DNA from: Elusimicrobia bacterium HGW-Elusimicrobia-2
Lineage (GTDB): Bacteria; CG03
Reading direction: 5' to 3'
NCBI GenBank assembly: GCA_002841685.1
Contig: PHAM01000080.1
Location: forward strand, 1-6,482
DNA: 6,482 nt
Made by a program: the position numbers and the translations under genes. Under the pieces are notes generated by a model. That model had not been told where the DNA came from and ran no database searches. It was given only the letters and a program-made list of their open reading frames with translations. Within the stretch, counting starts at the first letter, position 1, and every line of letters begins with the position of its first letter. Shown one piece after another: positions 1-6,111 of the stretch.

Positions 1-1
1 G

Positions 2-82
2 AAGGCAATCATTACTTGGCAGTTTACGAAGAACGATGCTCGGAAAAAACTTAATCGGCATTATGGGACTATCAGAAATTAA
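2..82 (+). mobile_element. Probable C-terminus of an IS630-type transposase (partial)
   Basis: Frame 2 is open from the left edge and encodes 26 residues ending in TAA. The sequence ITWQFTKNDARKKLNRHY resembles the C-terminal tail of IS630/Tc1-mariner-type transposases, which often end W-x-FT-x-x-DAR-x-KL-x-x-x-Y. The bases right after the stop, ACAGAGTACTA at 87-97, end in TA and could be the right terminal inverted repeat, since IS630 elements insert at TA. Only the tail is visible, so the family assignment rests on pattern memory and the position of the stop. It converges on the OB-fold gene and overlaps it by 11 bp. Confidence 0.4.
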
Positions 83-389
83 TGTTACAGAGTACTACTG
101 TCTTTGAGGAGATTATTTCTGTATATTTTGTTAGATGAACTTCCATACTCCCCGTTTGTTCATAGAACTTTCCCCTGGCTTTTTTAAATAAATATGTGCT
201 CCCCTCCGTTAAGAGGGGCAACTTAGAATCGGCCCAAATAACAAATCGAATATTTCCCGTTGAATCACTTAACCTTCCCGACTGCTTTATCTTACTGGTT
301 GACGTGTGGCAATTTATCACCTTCGCCTTAAAAGTTACAGCTACACCGGACTGCTTATTATCTTTTGCTAAAATTGTCTTAATGTCCAT
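72..389 (-). CDS. Small OB-fold nucleic-acid-binding protein
   Basis: This 105-residue protein is a single OB-fold of the RPA/tRNA-anticodon-binding type. The core GRLSDSTGNIRFVIWADS (38-55) followed by LLTEGSTYLFKKA (59-71) and SMEVHLTKYTEI (81-92) gives the usual strand pattern with a short acidic-Ser-Thr-Gly turn. Such domains bind single-stranded DNA or RNA; the ligand here is unknown. The ATG at 389 gives a full N-terminal strand, but only a weak GAG lies upstream. The domain is complete by about residue 92. The last 7-8 residues (VVLCNINF) may be encoded by the end of an insertion element, because a transposase-like frame converges on this gene and overlaps its stop. It is probably co-transcribed with the Smr gene, 130 bp upstream. 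Confidence 0.65.
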   Translation of the reverse strand: MDIKTILAKDNKQSGVAVTFKAKVINCHTSTSKIKQSGRLSDSTGNIRFVIWADSKLPLLTEGSTYLFKKARGKFYEQTGSMEVHLTKYTEIISSKTVVLCNINF

Positions 390-519
390 GATTGTTGTTG
401 TTTCTCACGATTACATACTACCAAATTTCGGGCTCTTGAAGAAATGCGGCTTTAGACCAAATTCCTATAGGTATCTTTGTTTCCCCCACGCCATTACTCT
501 TACTTTGAACTGACTTAAT
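390..519. other. 130-bp gap between Smr and OB-fold genes
   Basis: No confident gene, promoter or terminator is seen. It contains the palindrome CCTATAGG and two near copies of GAATTTGG/GAAATTTGG about 39 bp apart (minus-strand reading). A structured leader is possible, but I cannot match it to a known RNA class. Confidence 0.3.
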
Positions 520-831
520 CTATAACAACTCGACGACGGTTGCGCCGTAGCCGCCATAGGAACGCGTGGCATAATAATATATGGATTTATAAGGGCTTGT
601 AGAAAGATAGTCCCAGGTGATCTGCCGTAATACACCTCTGCCAATACCATGGATGATCAGCACTCTTTTCCTGTGTTTGACTACCGCGGCATCCAGAAAA
701 GCCTCTATTTTGTTTTCAATGAGCCACGAGGATGTCCTATGAAGATCTATCGTCTCATCTATGGCTAGAATAGGTTCCGTATATTCTTTCATAGAATTAT
801 TTTTTTGTGGATTGCGTTGATTTTTTCTCAT
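520..831 (-). CDS. Stand-alone Smr-domain protein (MutS2 C-terminal type)
   Basis: This 103-residue protein is little more than one Smr domain, the DNA/RNA-nicking module found at the end of MutS2 or alone. Visible motifs are TIDLH (27-31, from the LDLHG motif with Gly replaced by Arg), LIIHGIGRGVLR (58-69, the HGxGxG loop) and GGYGATVVEL (93-102). No MutS ATPase or clamp sequence lies upstream, so it is not the visible end of a MutS2 gene. The first 13 residues are basic and low-complexity (RKNQRNPQKNN). The in-frame Met14 at 792 is an equally possible start, since neither has a good ribosome binding site. It follows the HTH-ATPase gene by 98 bp that contain repeat block B. The nuclease role is known for the family and not shown here. 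Confidence 0.8.
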   Translation of the reverse strand: MRKNQRNPQKNNSMKEYTEPILAIDETIDLHRTSSWLIENKIEAFLDAAVVKHRKRVLIIHGIGRGVLRQITWDYLSTSPYKSIYYYATRSYGGYGATVVELL

Positions 832-885
832 TTGCTTATAAATTTATCAAACATTTCACTGTTCAGTTCCCTGGCTTTTAGCAAT

Positions 886-914
886 ATCCTGACGCAGGCA
901 AAGGCTTATGTCAA
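886..914 (-). promoter_or_regulatory. Possible promoter for the Smr and OB-fold genes
   Basis: The last unit of block B gives TTGACA (914-909). After 17 bp comes CAGGAT (891-886), which keeps the key A and T of a -10 box but matches only 3 of 6 bases. The start would be near 879, giving a leader of roughly 48 bases before the Smr gene. It is weaker than the block A promoter and speculative. Confidence 0.3.
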
Positions 915-951
915 CCCATTGTCAACCGGTTATTTCTTTTTATTGTCAACC
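907..951. repeat. 45-bp triple-repeat block B, copy of block A
   Basis: The three units are TATGTCAACC (907-916, degenerate), ATTGTCAACC (918-927) and ATTGTCAACC (942-951). Start spacings are 11 and 24 bp, exactly as in block A. Base-by-base comparison with 1986-2030 gives 40 of 45 identical, including 12 of 14 in the T-rich spacer. The 942-951 unit encodes the penultimate Val-Asp-Asn of the HTH-ATPase protein, and its stop codon lies in the spacer. The other two units are downstream of the stop, ahead of the Smr gene. Similarity stops at the block edges. Confidence 0.85.
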
Positions 952-1970
952 GTTTTTTTTACAAACCCTATCATGGCCGTTACCGCCCTGTTTGTATTTA
1001 TCGTTTCTATGACTATATCGGGATATCTGTTTTTAAAAACCCTGAATATTTCATCCGCAAAACCCTGGCCTATTCCCCGTATATCTTTGAAGTCAAGAAT
1101 TATTTTTTTATACTTCTGTAAATTATAAAGCAGCCTTTTCGCCTCAGAACGAGAAGGAATATATTCTTTTCCCGCGGCGAACAGTTTTACCAGAATAGAA
1201 GTTTTTACCCATTCATACTCATATTTTTCCCCGCTGTAAAAATCAAATATACTTTTTAAGTCCTTCCTTGAATTTCTGCTTATGTTAAATTCAACTGCTG
1301 TGCCTTTCCTGTGCCTGATGTTCTGTATCATCATATCTTTTTTTCTATTATCAAATCTTAACTCAGTATTATCACTTTGAATAACCAACTCGTCAGCAAT
1401 TTTTGAAACATAAAACAGCCCCGCTCCCGAATGCTCGCTTTTTGCGGTTGTTGTTTTTCCCTTAATCAGCTCCTGTATTGCCTGAAATTCATCTTTCAGC
1501 TTGAATTTCCTGATAATGTTATTGAATATCCCTACCCCGCAATCTATGATTGAAAAACTTAAACTGTAATTATCCGCTCCAATGCATACTGCCACATCCG
1601 ACGATTGTGAATGGTCTATGGCATTATTGAGTATCTCGGTAAATGAAAAGCCGAATATATCTGACACATTTTTCCTCAGTATGCTCTTCAAATTATATTT
1701 CAGCTCCAGCTCGCTGAAAACTTCATCTTCCCGTAACCCTTTAATAATATATTTTGCCCTGGATTGTATTCCTATCGCTCCGGCTTTACCACGGATCGCA
1801 TATTTGACATTCTTTGTTTTTCCTATTTTTACTATTTCTCCGCTGACAACCAGATCTTTAACGTGTTTGTTTACTGCCTGTCTGGTAACACCCGTGATCG
1901 CCCGTATGTCGCTCACCCTGAAGTATGCCGTTTTTTTTAACCTGTCTATGATTGTTTTTTTTATATCCAT
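930..1970 (-). CDS. Winged-HTH / GHKL ATPase / STAS-like (DUF4325) protein
   Basis: This 346-residue protein has three parts. Residues 5-60 form a winged helix-turn-helix (VSDIRAITGVTRQAVNKHVK, with recognition helix near 29-41). Residues about 85-230 form a GHKL-type ATPase with N box FTEILNNAIDHS (110-121), G1 box IIDCGVGI (141-148) and G2 box HSGAGLFYVSKIAD (180-193). Residues about 256-338 form a STAS-like DUF4325 domain, with IPSRSEAKRLL, then ILDFKDIRGIGQGFADEIF. The ATPase resembles anti-sigma-factor kinases (SpoIIAB/RsbW type) more than sensor kinases; no sensor or His-phosphotransfer region is present. The phosphorylatable Ser of true anti-anti-sigma STAS domains is not seen at the matching IGQGFAD site. 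The ATG is the only sensible start, since the HTH begins at once. Its role is unknown; a nucleotide-dependent autoregulator is the best guess. The last codons lie inside repeat block B. Confidence 0.85.
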   Translation of the reverse strand: MDIKKTIIDRLKKTAYFRVSDIRAITGVTRQAVNKHVKDLVVSGEIVKIGKTKNVKYAIRGKAGAIGIQSRAKYIIKGLREDEVFSELELKYNLKSILRKNVSDIFGFSFTEILNNAIDHSQSSDVAVCIGADNYSLSFSIIDCGVGIFNNIIRKFKLKDEFQAIQELIKGKTTTAKSEHSGAGLFYVSKIADELVIQSDNTELRFDNRKKDMMIQNIRHRKGTAVEFNISRNSRKDLKSIFDFYSGEKYEYEWVKTSILVKLFAAGKEYIPSRSEAKRLLYNLQKYKKIILDFKDIRGIGQGFADEIFRVFKNRYPDIVIETINTNRAVTAMIGFVKKTVDNKKK

Positions 1971-1975
1971 GGTCT

Positions 1976-2004
1976 ATTATGATTTATTGTCAACCTATTG
2001 TCAA
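1976..2004 (-). promoter_or_regulatory. Sigma70-type promoter of the HTH-ATPase gene, probably leaderless
   Basis: On the minus strand TTGACA (2004-1999), supplied by the middle repeat of block A, is followed by 17 bp and CATAAT (1981-1976). Only five bases separate the -10 box from the ATG at 1970, so the predicted start of transcription is at or within one or two bases of the start codon. No Shine-Dalgarno sequence is present. Another repeat copy fills the spacer between -35 and -10. Confidence 0.75.
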
Positions 2005-2030
2005 CCTGTTTTTTCTTTTTATTGTCAACC
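1986..2030. repeat. 45-bp triple-repeat block A (ATTGTCAACC x3), operator-like
   Basis: Three exact copies of ATTGTCAACC (plus-strand reading) lie at 1986-1995, 1997-2006 and 2021-2030, starting 11 and then 24 bp apart. Each contains the symmetric core TTGnCAA. The T-rich spacer TGTTTTTTCTTTTT lies between the second and third copies. The block covers the -35 and spacer of the promoter for the HTH-ATPase gene. A second block with the same geometry is at 907-951. The 11-bp step, one helical turn, suggests binding of a regulator on one DNA face; the HTH-ATPase itself is the natural candidate. Binding is inferred. Confidence 0.85.
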
Positions 2031-2055
2031 CGGCAGACTTTTTTGCTTGATATAC

Positions 2056-2077
2056 GCTAAATCCTAATAAGTTTAGC
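2056..2077 (-). terminator. Weak hairpin just after preA, possible terminator
   Basis: The 6-bp arms GCTAAA and TTTAGC are separated by 10 bases, 1 bp past the preA stop. There is no T-tract on the minus-strand side; the T-rich run is on the other side. It is therefore a poor intrinsic terminator for the operon, although the position is right. Confidence 0.25.
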
Positions 2078-2078
2078 C

Positions 2079-3329
2079 TTAAATTTTTGACACAGGCGGG
2101 ATTACAGGTTTTTTGTTTTTTATTTCCTTGTATGTAATCATCGGGGGGTCGGAGACAGGGCAGATAAAAGAACATATCATGCAGCTCACACATTTATCTT
2201 TGTCCTGAACAGGCCTTCGTTTTTCACCGTCCCATTCAAGACATTGACCGCCGGCATCCTGACAGACGATATAACATTGACCGCAGCCGATACACCTGTC
2301 CAGGTCATATTCCGCGATACCCTGCCGCTTTAAATCAAAAGCATCAGTTGGATGAATATTGGGCAACGCCTTTCCCACAATGTCGCTGACGTGCCCGTAC
2401 CCTTTTTCTGTCATGAAATCAGAAAGGCCTTCGCGCATATCCTCAACAATTCTATGACCGTAATGTATTACACCCGTTGTTACCTGCAGAGTTGAAGCCC
2501 CGCACAATAAATATTCAACGGCGTCAATCCATGTCTCTATTCCCCCGCAACCTGAGAGAGGTAGATTCAATTCTTTGCATTGAGCCATTTCCGCGATAAA
2601 CCTCAAACCGATAGGTTTTACCGAGGGCCCCGAAAAACCGCTTATTGCTCCTTTTCCAAAGACATTGGGTTTAGGAACATAATCATCAAGACCGACTTCA
2701 GTAATACCCCGCACCGTGTTGATGGCGGTAATACCGTCCGCGCCGCCTTTTTTAGCAAACAATGCCGGTTCGTTTATATCAGTAATGTTGGGAGTCATTT
2801 TCGCGAGAATGGGTATTTTCACAACTTTTCTTACCGCGGCCGTGAATTTTTCCACAAGGTCAAACGCCTGGCCGACCTTCATTCCCGAGCCTTCAACAGT
2901 CATATGCGGACAGGAAAAGTTAAGTTCCAGCATATCCGAACCCGCGTCTTCAGACCTTTTCGCGAGTTCAACCCATTCATCCTCTGAAAAACCCATAATG
3001 CTTGTTATGACCGGATGTTTCGGCCAGTGTTTTTTCAGATATTTAATATCCAGTAAATTATCTTTAAGCGGCCTGTCGGACGTCTGTTCAACATTTTGAA
3101 GGCCGACTAACTTTTTATTCCCATAATTATATTTCGCCATTCTCGGAGACGGGTGTATAATTTTTGTCTTATCAATAACAAGCGTCTTATACGCGACCCC
3201 GCCCCAGCCCATATCAAAGGCCCGTCCCACCATCTCCGCCGTATTTGACACCGGTGAAGATGATAACAAAAAAGGATTCGGGAATTTCACTCCGCACATT
3301 TCTATGCTTAAATCTTTGGGCTTACTCAT
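2079..3329 (-). CDS. preA: Dihydropyrimidine dehydrogenase catalytic subunit PreA (FMN, 2x[4Fe-4S])
   Basis: This 416-residue protein is full length for PreA and reduces uracil or thymine to the dihydropyrimidine. Residues 5-310 form a dihydroorotate dehydrogenase-like FMN barrel. Landmarks are SSSP (23-26), Lys48, Asn79, the active-site loop NFSCPH (137-142) with catalytic Cys140, KMTPN (177-181), INTV (203-206), SGCGGI (259-264) and QVTT (282-285). These match the FMN- and pyrimidine-binding positions of mammalian and E. coli enzymes. The C-terminal ferredoxin domain has C346-x2-C349-x2-C352-x3-C356 and C380-x2-C383-x2-C386-x3-C390-Pro for two [4Fe-4S] clusters. Electrons come from PreT. 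The start is supported by GGGGAG at 3336-3341, 6 bp upstream, and by the ATGA overlap with preT. It is the last gene of the operon. A hydantoin- or other pyrimidine-like substrate cannot be excluded. Confidence 0.94.
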   Translation of the reverse strand: MSKPKDLSIEMCGVKFPNPFLLSSSPVSNTAEMVGRAFDMGWGGVAYKTLVIDKTKIIHPSPRMAKYNYGNKKLVGLQNVEQTSDRPLKDNLLDIKYLKKHWPKHPVITSIMGFSEDEWVELAKRSEDAGSDMLELNFSCPHMTVEGSGMKVGQAFDLVEKFTAAVRKVVKIPILAKMTPNITDINEPALFAKKGGADGITAINTVRGITEVGLDDYVPKPNVFGKGAISGFSGPSVKPIGLRFIAEMAQCKELNLPLSGCGGIETWIDAVEYLLCGASTLQVTTGVIHYGHRIVEDMREGLSDFMTEKGYGHVSDIVGKALPNIHPTDAFDLKRQGIAEYDLDRCIGCGQCYIVCQDAGGQCLEWDGEKRRPVQDKDKCVSCMICSFICPVSDPPMITYKEIKNKKPVIPPVSKI

Positions 3330-4627
3330 TTCTTTCTCCCCGACAGTTTCATTATCTGTTCGGCCGCGGCCTTGCCGTCACGCACTGCCTCTACGACGAG
3401 AGCTTCGCCCCGCACTATGTCGCCGCCGGCGAAGATCCTTTTATCAGTTGTTGAAACGCCGTCTTTTTTGGTCAGCGCCAATCCTTTCTTATCGTACTTT
3501 ATCAGCGAACAGATGTCCCTGCTTTTTTCATCAGGTTTCAATCCTGTGGCGAAGATGAAAAAATCAATCAAAAGATTAAATTCCGTACAGGGAACCTCTT
3601 TGAGATTTGAAGATAAAAAATTATTTGGTTTTATCCAGTCCAGTTCAACACCCTTTAACCCCGTAACCTTTCCGCTTTTTCCAAGAAATTTCAGGACGGT
3701 GGTCTGGGGTTTGATGATTACAAAATTATCCCTGGCCATCTGGACTTCCGCGGGATTCGCGGGCATCTCCTTTTCCGTTCTCCTGTAAATCACATACGCC
3801 TTTTTCGCGCCCATACTCTTGCAGGTTGTGGCGCAGTCCATTGCCACCGCGCCGCCGCCCATTACCGCGACATTTTTATTTTTTATCAGAGCGGATATTT
3901 TTGAAATTTTCCCCGAGCGCAGAGATGTCAAAAATTCTATCGCGGTGGTAATGTTTCCCAGATCCGCGCCGGGGATGTTGAGTTTTTTCCCCTGCCAGAT
4001 ACCGGTTGCGATAAAGACCGCGCTATATCCCTGCTTTAACAAACTTTCCACCCCGTTATCCTTTATCGGCGAATTGAGTTTTATTTCAATGCCGAGGGCA
4101 ATTATATCCCGCAGTTCCCGGGCGAGAAACTCTTTGTTTAAGCGGTATTCAGGTATGGCATATCTTAACATTCCGCCCGCCTCAGGCCTGGCTTCAAAAA
4201 CTGTGACACTAAAACCTTCCCTGGCTAATGTCGCGGCGCAGGACAACCCTGCCGGGCCCGACCCGATGACGGCCACCCTGACATTATTCTTTTTTTTCCT
4301 GTCAAGAGGATTGAAACCTGTTTCCCAGCTGTGTTCCACCAGAAACCGCTGCAGTTTACCGATATTTATTGGCCTGTCAATGCCTGTGGCGCTGCAGGCC
4401 TTTTCGCACAACATTTCGGTCGGACAGACCGCCCCGCACACTCCGCCTAAGATATTATTTTTCTTGATTGTTCTGATGGCGCCTTTGATATTTTTAAGGT
4501 TCATCTTCCGGATAAATGTCGCGGGGTCGGTGGAAGCGGGACAGTCCCGGCTGCATGGCGCGTCATGACATAAAAGGCAGCGCGCCGCCTCATTTTGCGC
4601 TTGAGTCAGGGTATAACCTTTCTTCAT
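3326..4627 (-). CDS. preT: Dihydropyrimidine dehydrogenase subunit PreT (FAD/NAD(P)H, 2x[4Fe-4S])
   Basis: This 433-residue flavoprotein corresponds to the N-terminal half of mammalian dihydropyrimidine dehydrogenase and takes electrons from NAD(P)H. The first 100 residues are the Fe-S domain. It has C17-x2-C20-x4-C25-x3-C29-Pro, then C68-x5-C74-x3-C78, then Gln93 in the INIGKLQ segment. That Gln lines up with the unusual glutamine ligand (Gln156) of the mammalian enzyme. An FAD site follows at VIGSGPAG (120-127), with GGMLRYAIPEYRL (151-163). The nucleotide-binding site is at MGGGAVAMD (256-264) with YRRTEKEMPA (281-290). The closing FAD motif is IFAGGDIVRGEALVVEAVRDG (398-418). Glutamate synthase small subunit is the nearest alternative, but it would not be expected beside PreA. 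The gene overlaps preA by ATGA, so equal production is likely. It acts in the cytoplasm as a PreT-PreA complex. Confidence 0.93.
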   Translation of the reverse strand: MKKGYTLTQAQNEAARCLLCHDAPCSRDCPASTDPATFIRKMNLKNIKGAIRTIKKNNILGGVCGAVCPTEMLCEKACSATGIDRPINIGKLQRFLVEHSWETGFNPLDRKKKNNVRVAVIGSGPAGLSCAATLAREGFSVTVFEARPEAGGMLRYAIPEYRLNKEFLARELRDIIALGIEIKLNSPIKDNGVESLLKQGYSAVFIATGIWQGKKLNIPGADLGNITTAIEFLTSLRSGKISKISALIKNKNVAVMGGGAVAMDCATTCKSMGAKKAYVIYRRTEKEMPANPAEVQMARDNFVIIKPQTTVLKFLGKSGKVTGLKGVELDWIKPNNFLSSNLKEVPCTEFNLLIDFFIFATGLKPDEKSRDICSLIKYDKKGLALTKKDGVSTTDKRIFAGGDIVRGEALVVEAVRDGKAAAEQIMKLSGRKK

Positions 4628-4634
4628 TTAAATT

Positions 4635-4640
4635 CTCCTA
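4635..4640 (-). promoter_or_regulatory. preT ribosome binding site overlapping the mmsA stop
   Basis: AGGAG lies 7 bp before the preT ATG and shares bases with the TAG stop codon of mmsA (TTAGGAGAA). Ribosomes ending on mmsA would sit on the preT start site, which suggests translational coupling. The site also fixes the preT start. Confidence 0.8.
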
Positions 4641-6098
4641 ACTCATCCAGTTGATTCTCTTGCCCTCGGGATTCCATTTGCATGTGATCTTTTTGATTCT
4701 TGTCCAGAACCGTACGGCGCTCTTACCGGTGATGTCGCCGGTGCCGGTTATGGAATCCTTGCACCCGCCGAATGAGAACGGCTCCCGCGGCACAGGCACG
4801 CCGACATTGACGCCGACCATCCCGACCTCTATATTATCGCAGAAAACCTCCGCCGCTCTTCCGTTTTGCGTGAAAATTGACCCGCCGTTGCCGTAGGGCG
4901 ACGAGTTCGCGATCTCAAGCGCCTCGTTAAGGCTCTTGGCATGGACAACCGTCAGTACCGGGCCGAAGTTCTCCTCAACGGCGATCTCGGAACCGCGTTT
5001 CGCCTCTATGACGGTGGGGCCGATATAGAAACCTTTTTCAAGGCCTTTCGGCGCAACGGCATTTCTTCCGTCCAGGAGGATCTTTGCGCCGTCTTTTTCA
5101 GCGCGGTCAATGTATCCGGTGATTGAAATCTTTGCTTCAGCATTTACTATCGCGCTCATATTGTCGCCCGGAATAAATTTTTTCGATTCTTCTATAATTT
5201 TTTTTATTATCCCGTCGCAGTCGCCCACAGCCACCAGCACGCATGCGGACATGCACCTCTGGCCGGCGCATCCAAGGTATGACGCGGCAATATTGACGGC
5301 GGAGTTATCCGGATGAGCGTCCGGCATAAGTATCAGATGATTGTTGGCCGACCCGAGCGCCAGGCATCTCTTATATTTGGCGCTGGATTTTTCATACACA
5401 ATTTTCATTACAGGCGTTGAACCGACAAATGACACCGCCTTGATATCGGGATGTTCGGTCATACCCGTGACTATTTCACGCCCGCCGCAGACGACATTAA
5501 AAACACCGTCGGGAAGCCCTGCCTCTTTGAGCATCTCGCCAATTTTTATGGCGCAATACGGCGCTTCGCGGGAAGGTTTCATGACCATCGTATTGCCGAG
5601 CACAATCGCATTCGGGAACGTCCAATGGGGCACCATATGCGGAAAATTAAATGGTATAATTGAGGCAACCACTCCAAGCGGGATAAATTCTTCACGGCTC
5701 TGCACACCGCCGCTCACCCTTTCGGAATCGCCTGTGGCCACCTGCGGCATTGAACAGGCAAACTCGGTAAGTTCCAAACTCTTTGCCGTCTCCTGCATTG
5801 ACTCTTTGAGATTCTTTCCCATCTCGTCCTGCATTATCTGGGCGCATTCTTCCAGATTTTTAGACAGCAGTTCATAATACTTGTAGAGTATCTGCGCGCG
5901 GTCCTTAATTGTTCTGGCGGACCACTCGGGAAACGCCTTCTTCGCGGCGGCAACGGCTTTATTCAGCTCATCAATTCCAGATAGAGGAAATGTTGAAATG
6001 ACACTGCCGTCCACGGGGCTTATCCGCTGCGCTCTTTTTACACCCGCGGGGCATGACGGTTTCCCGTCGATAAAGTTGCTCAATTCACCATATTTCAT
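4638..6098 (-). CDS. mmsA: CoA-acylating (methyl)malonate-semialdehyde dehydrogenase
   Basis: This 486-residue protein is full length for the MmsA branch of the aldehyde dehydrogenases. The branch oxidises malonate or methylmalonate semialdehyde with NAD+ and CoA, giving acetyl-CoA or propionyl-CoA plus CO2. Visible motifs are PFNFPHMVPHW (oxyanion Asn151), MKPS (Lys174), FVGST (224-228), GCAGQRCMS with catalytic Cys282 preceded by Arg281, and the MmsA-type tail NVGVPVPREPFSFGG, GDITGKS and FWTRIKK. As in MmsA generally, the usual ALDH general-base Glu is absent. Two deviations stand out. The segment usually read GAKNH is GSANNH here, and Lys106 appears to replace an Arg that is otherwise conserved in MmsA. 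The start is set by AGGAGG at 6105-6110, 6 bp upstream. The stop lies 10 bp before preT. In this operon it would finish beta-alanine breakdown. Family is secure; the exact substrate is not. Confidence 0.93.
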   Translation of the reverse strand: MKYGELSNFIDGKPSCPAGVKRAQRISPVDGSVISTFPLSGIDELNKAVAAAKKAFPEWSARTIKDRAQILYKYYELLSKNLEECAQIMQDEMGKNLKESMQETAKSLELTEFACSMPQVATGDSERVSGGVQSREEFIPLGVVASIIPFNFPHMVPHWTFPNAIVLGNTMVMKPSREAPYCAIKIGEMLKEAGLPDGVFNVVCGGREIVTGMTEHPDIKAVSFVGSTPVMKIVYEKSSAKYKRCLALGSANNHLILMPDAHPDNSAVNIAASYLGCAGQRCMSACVLVAVGDCDGIIKKIIEESKKFIPGDNMSAIVNAEAKISITGYIDRAEKDGAKILLDGRNAVAPKGLEKGFYIGPTVIEAKRGSEIAVEENFGPVLTVVHAKSLNEALEIANSSPYGNGGSIFTQNGRAAEVFCDNIEVGMVGVNVGVPVPREPFSFGGCKDSITGTGDITGKSAVRFWTRIKKITCKWNPEGKRINWMS

Positions 6099-6111
6099 TT
6101 ATTCCCTCCTC

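Noticed and set aside
1-61. Minus-strand ATG at 61 open to the left edge (about 20 codons)
   Set aside because: There is no ribosome binding site and it is too short to judge. The opposite frame looks like a transposase tail, so this is probably a shadow.
400-500. Possible riboswitch (GGTCTAAAGCC and CAAAG segments recall the c-di-GMP-I class)
   Set aside because: The conserved core, stem pairing and tetraloop receptor of that class could not be laid out, so the resemblance is only of short words.
805-1128. Plus-strand 107-codon frame with a hydrophobic, membrane-like product
   Set aside because: The hydrophobicity comes from reading the complement of an A/Lys-rich coding end. It runs through repeat block B and opposite the conserved DUF4325 domain.
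907-2030. Repeat units considered as a CRISPR array or replication iterons
   Set aside because: Units are 10 bp with spacings of 1 and 14 bp and no variable spacers. There are only three per block, and no cas or replication initiator gene is present; promoter overlap explains them better.
3819-4568. Long plus-strand open frame of 249 codons opposite preT
   Set aside because: It is antisense to a gene with unmistakable FeS, FAD and nucleotide-binding motifs, and its own translation shows no recognisable domain or ribosome binding site.
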